From an uncultured Verrucomicrobiae bacterium (GTDB lineage Bacteria; Verrucomicrobiota; Verrucomicrobiia; Verrucomicrobiales; DEV007): a stretch of DNA of 7,358 nt. The DNA lies in the NCBI GenBank assembly GCA_937898895.1, contig CALDKL010000711.1, forward strand, positions 1 to 7,358, written 5' to 3'. Of the stretch, positions 5,527-7,358 are shown in pieces. The notes beneath the pieces are model-generated. The model did not search any database. It was not told where the DNA came from and was given only the letters and a program-made list of their open reading frames with translations. Each line of letters opens with the position of its first letter. Position 1 is the first letter of the stretch. A program made the position numbers and the translations under genes.

Positions 5527-6297
5527 ATGAAGGTCTTCCCCCACCATCCCCTAACTGACCGATTGCATGCTCCCGTTGCGACGATCACGGCCTATGATTA
5601 TCCGACCGCCCGACTCTGTGAAGAAGCGGGATTGCAACTGCTTCTGGTCGGAGACTCGGTTGGTATGGTGGTGGGCGGACAGCCGGATACGACTTCGGTC
5701 ACTCTTGAACAGATCGTCTACCATACGGAGATGGTGCGGCGCGGGGCACTGAACACGGTGGTGGTATCCGATTTGCCGATCCACACCTATGACACGCCGG
5801 AAGAAGCGGTCGCGAGCGGGCAACGTCTTGTCGCGGCGGGAGCGGACGCCGTGAAACTCGAGGGGGGATTCGACCAGGTGGGGAATATCCGTGCCCTCGT
5901 CGCGGGAGGAATTCCCGTCTGCGGCCATCTCGGCGTGCTGCCGCAACGGGTTCGCGAGGAAGGCGGTTACAAGAAGAAAGGCAAGACTCCCGGAGAAGCA
6001 GAACTTCTCTGCGCGGCAGCCCTGGCGATCGAGGAGGCGGGCGTCTTTGCCATCGTCCTGGAAAGCATCGTCGCATCCGTGGCGAGAGAGATCACACGCA
6101 CCGTTTCCGTTCCCACCATCGGGATCGGCTCGGGTAGCGAATGCGATGGGCAGGTCCGTGTCCTACACGATGTTACCGGAGCCTACCCCTGGTTTGTTCC
6201 TCCTTTTGCGAAAGTCCATGGAAATGTCGCCGAGGTCACTCGTTCGGCGCTTCTCGCCTATCTCGACGAAATCTCCGGAGAGGCTTCGAAGGGGTAG
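5527..6297 (+). CDS. panB: 3-methyl-2-oxobutanoate hydroxymethyltransferase (ketopantoate hydroxymethyltransferase)
   Basis: 256 residues, cytoplasmic. PanB transfers a hydroxymethyl group from 5,10-methylene-tetrahydrofolate to 2-oxoisovalerate, giving ketopantoate, the first committed step of pantothenate and coenzyme A synthesis. The TIM-barrel signatures are in place: TITAYDYPTARL (19-30), VGDSVGM with metal-ligand Asp43 (41-47), the second metal-ligand Asp82 in SDLP, AVKLEGG with Lys110 and Glu112 (108-114), CGHLGVLPQ (132-140), catalytic Glu179 in VLES, PTIGIGSG (196-203) and CDGQV. The usual GLTPQ is GVLPQ here, a mild variation in an otherwise conserved loop. Length is close to the E. 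coli enzyme (264). The ATG at 5527 fits the usual N-terminus; it has no clear Shine-Dalgarno sequence. It is expressed from its own promoter; panC, a frequent partner, is not adjacent, and rho follows after a terminator-like hairpin. Confidence 0.97.
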   Translation: MKVFPHHPLTDRLHAPVATITAYDYPTARLCEEAGLQLLLVGDSVGMVVGGQPDTTSVTLEQIVYHTEMVRRGALNTVVVSDLPIHTYDTPEEAVASGQRLVAAGADAVKLEGGFDQVGNIRALVAGGIPVCGHLGVLPQRVREEGGYKKKGKTPGEAELLCAAALAIEEAGVFAIVLESIVASVAREITRTVSVPTIGIGSGSECDGQVRVLHDVTGAYPWFVPPFAKVHGNVAEVTRSALLAYLDEISGEASKG

Positions 6298-6376
6298 AAT
6301 GACTAAAAAAAGACTTGCGCAAAGGGACGGCACGGGAGAAACTGGCCCATCCCTGAACGCAACTCGATCGGGAGTT

Positions 6377-6421
6377 CGCGCCGCCTTTTCCAGACCTTGC
6401 CCGGCGCGAGTCTTCTCTCTT
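6377..6421 (+). terminator. Probable intrinsic terminator after panB
   Basis: CGCGCCG (6377-6383) pairs with CGGCGCG (6402-6408), a perfect 7-bp GC stem with an 18-base loop, extendable by a T-A and two G-T pairs. It is followed by the pyrimidine-rich TCTTCTCTCTTTC. A smaller hairpin, AACTC/GAGTT (6361-6365, 6372-6376), lies directly before it. The long loop and the T tract broken by C make it weaker than the other terminators in the window. Confidence 0.5.
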
Positions 6422-6462
6422 TCAGATTAAGGGATGATCGGTTCCCGGAGTTTCGTCCGACC

Positions 6463-6486
6463 GAATTTCGGGCACCGCCGAAATTC
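6463..6486. other. Perfect 9-bp hairpin upstream of rho
   Basis: GAATTTCGG (6463-6471) pairs perfectly with CCGAAATTC (6478-6486) around the 6-base loop GCACCG. The sequence after it, TCCTTTGG, is only weakly T-rich, so it may be a weak terminator, a leader element of rho or a protein-binding dyad. Confidence 0.45.
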
Positions 6487-6497
6487 TCCTTTGGTGG

Positions 6498-6571
6498 AAT
6501 TTCAAACCCCAATTTCTCCCTCTTAACCCCTTTCCGCTTCGCGTCGCCGTCCGGCCCCGTTTTTTCGATTC
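6498..6571 (+). promoter_or_regulatory. C/T-rich, G-poor leader of rho, rut-like
   Basis: The 38 bases at 6498-6535 contain no G and 16 C, with many TC and CC steps; the rest up to the ATG stays C/T-rich with few G and ends in a run of T. Rho binds unstructured RNA rich in YC dinucleotides and poor in G (rut sites), and rho of E. coli is known to be autoregulated by Rho-dependent termination in its own leader. Position and composition fit such a site here; the function is inferred. Confidence 0.4.
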
Positions 6572-7358
6572 ATGAGCGATTCCGATTTCGCGGCGGAGTT
6601 CCGCCAACCTGATCCGGGAGAATCCACTGCCGGTGAAACCGAATTGTCTTCCAGACCCGCTACCAGGAAGCGTCCCTCGCGCAAGACCACGGTCGTCCGA
6701 AATACCAAGGAAGATTCCGCGTCGGGCAATGCCCCCGTCGCAGTGAGTCCATCGACTCGTGACGGGATCCAAGAGGCGGTGCTCCCTCCTTCCCAAGAAC
6801 CTGGCTCTCTTGTTCGGGAAGTCCCTTCCCCCTCTGCGGCGGAATTCCGTTCCGGCACAGTTGACGGGCCAATCACAGAGGGGGCAGACATCCCGCGCCC
6901 CGAAGGTAGTGGGTATTCTCCAAACGGCGCTCCGATGGGCCGCAAACGCCACCGCAAGCGCAAACGCCGCGGAAACCGTGAGTCCTACAATGCCGATGGC
7001 GAACGCATTCACTATCCCTCCGCTTCGATCTCGGCTGACGGCGAAGAAGGAGACTCGGGAGACGAGGGTGATGAGGCAGAAGAACTCGATTCCCTGACGG
7101 AAGGGGAAAAGGGTTCTGAAACGGGAGAAACCGGCGAACCTCGCCTCTTCAAAACCCGCAAACAACGCTTTCTCGAACGCAAGGAAAAGGAACGTGCTCG
7201 CGAGATGGCCGCCCTCGAGGCTGCCCCCCCCATCGAAAGCGAGGGAATCGTCGAGATTTCCCCCAAGGGATTCGGCTTCCTGCGTGAACGCATCCGGGGC
7301 TTCCAGCAATCGCCCAAGGACGTATTCATCACCCCCGAGGTGGTGCGTATTTTTGGTC
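6572..7358 (+). CDS. rho: Transcription termination factor Rho (partial, N-terminal 262 residues)
   Basis: The frame is open from ATG 6572 to the right edge. Rho is a hexameric RNA-dependent ATPase/helicase that releases RNA polymerase from nascent transcripts. Identification rests on the cold-shock-like primary RNA-binding domain starting at about residue 225: EGIVEI, then KGFGFLRE (232-239), in which Phe234 and Phe236 align with the RNA-contacting Phe62 and Phe64 of E. coli Rho, then SPKDVFITPEVVRIFG at the window end. The ATPase domain is outside the window. Everything before residue 224 is low-complexity: a Ser/Pro/Glu-rich segment, a basic cluster RKRHRKRKRR (124-133), an acidic stretch (about 156-189) and a charged helix-like segment (RKQRFLERKEKERAREMAALE, about 196-216). 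The extension is about 170 residues longer than the equivalent E. coli segment, and I do not see the usual helical Rho_N domain. No Shine-Dalgarno sequence. Confidence 0.92.
   Translation, partial: MSDSDFAAEFRQPDPGESTAGETELSSRPATRKRPSRKTTVVRNTKEDSASGNAPVAVSPSTRDGIQEAVLPPSQEPGSLVREVPSPSAAEFRSGTVDGPITEGADIPRPEGSGYSPNGAPMGRKRHRKRKRRGNRESYNADGERIHYPSASISADGEEGDSGDEGDEAEELDSLTEGEKGSETGETGEPRLFKTRKQRFLERKEKERAREMAALEAAPPIESEGIVEISPKGFGFLRERIRGFQQSPKDVFITPEVVRIFG

Noticed and set aside
6299..6430. 43-codon open frame directly after panB, preceded by AAGGGG
   Set aside because: The purine run is a possible ribosome binding site, but the frame runs through the putative panB terminator and the product (MTKKRLAQRDGTGETG start) has no recognisable features.
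6422..7309. 295-codon open frame on the minus strand opposite rho
   Set aside because: The plus strand encodes the recognisable Rho RNA-binding domain in the same place; the antisense product shows repetitive Phe/Ala and Arg/Gly patterns produced by the low-complexity coding sequence.

Overview
The window looks like chromosomal core-genome DNA from a Gram-negative bacterium, most likely of the Verrucomicrobiota/Planctomycetota side of the tree. The pointers are: a membrane protein whose GYLLEASGRIARTGR-type motif I associate with those phyla; an LptE-like outer-membrane lipoprotein and other exported proteins; a Rho factor with a very long charged N-terminal extension; and start codons that mostly lack a Shine-Dalgarno sequence. 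This placement is an inference from gene content. I see no mobile element, CRISPR array, tRNA or rRNA.

Layout. (1) Positions 1-633, minus strand: the N-terminal 211 residues of a polytopic membrane protein running off the left edge. (2) 634-764: a divergent promoter region with a perfect 10-bp palindrome. (3) 765-1790, plus: a secreted di-heme cytochrome c peroxidase, followed by two hairpins, the second a good intrinsic terminator. (4) 1791-2244: a 454-base gap with an AT-rich patch and no gene. (5) 2245-4901, plus: a secreted TPR protein, an LptE-like lipoprotein, and the 16S rRNA methyltransferase RsmI (TTG start, 26 bases after lptE), ended by an intrinsic terminator. (6) 4902-5526: a 625-base gap with no credible protein gene but with several well-formed hairpins in a row, then a strong sigma70-type promoter. 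(7) 5527-6297, plus: panB, first step of pantothenate synthesis. (8) 6298-6571: a terminator-like hairpin, a second perfect hairpin and a G-free C/T-rich tract. (9) 6572-7358, plus: the N-terminal 262 residues of transcription terminator Rho, running off the right edge.

The genes do not form one pathway. The TPR and LptE-like proteins are both envelope proteins and may be co-transcribed with rsmI; the peroxidase acts in the periplasm; panB and rho are separate housekeeping units. No clearly new multi-gene system is visible. The points most worth following are the structured intergenic region at about 4981-5249 (candidate structured RNA), the Rho protein with its basic/acidic disordered extension and no recognisable Rho_N helical domain, and the rut-like C-rich leader directly before rho, which would fit Rho autoregulation.
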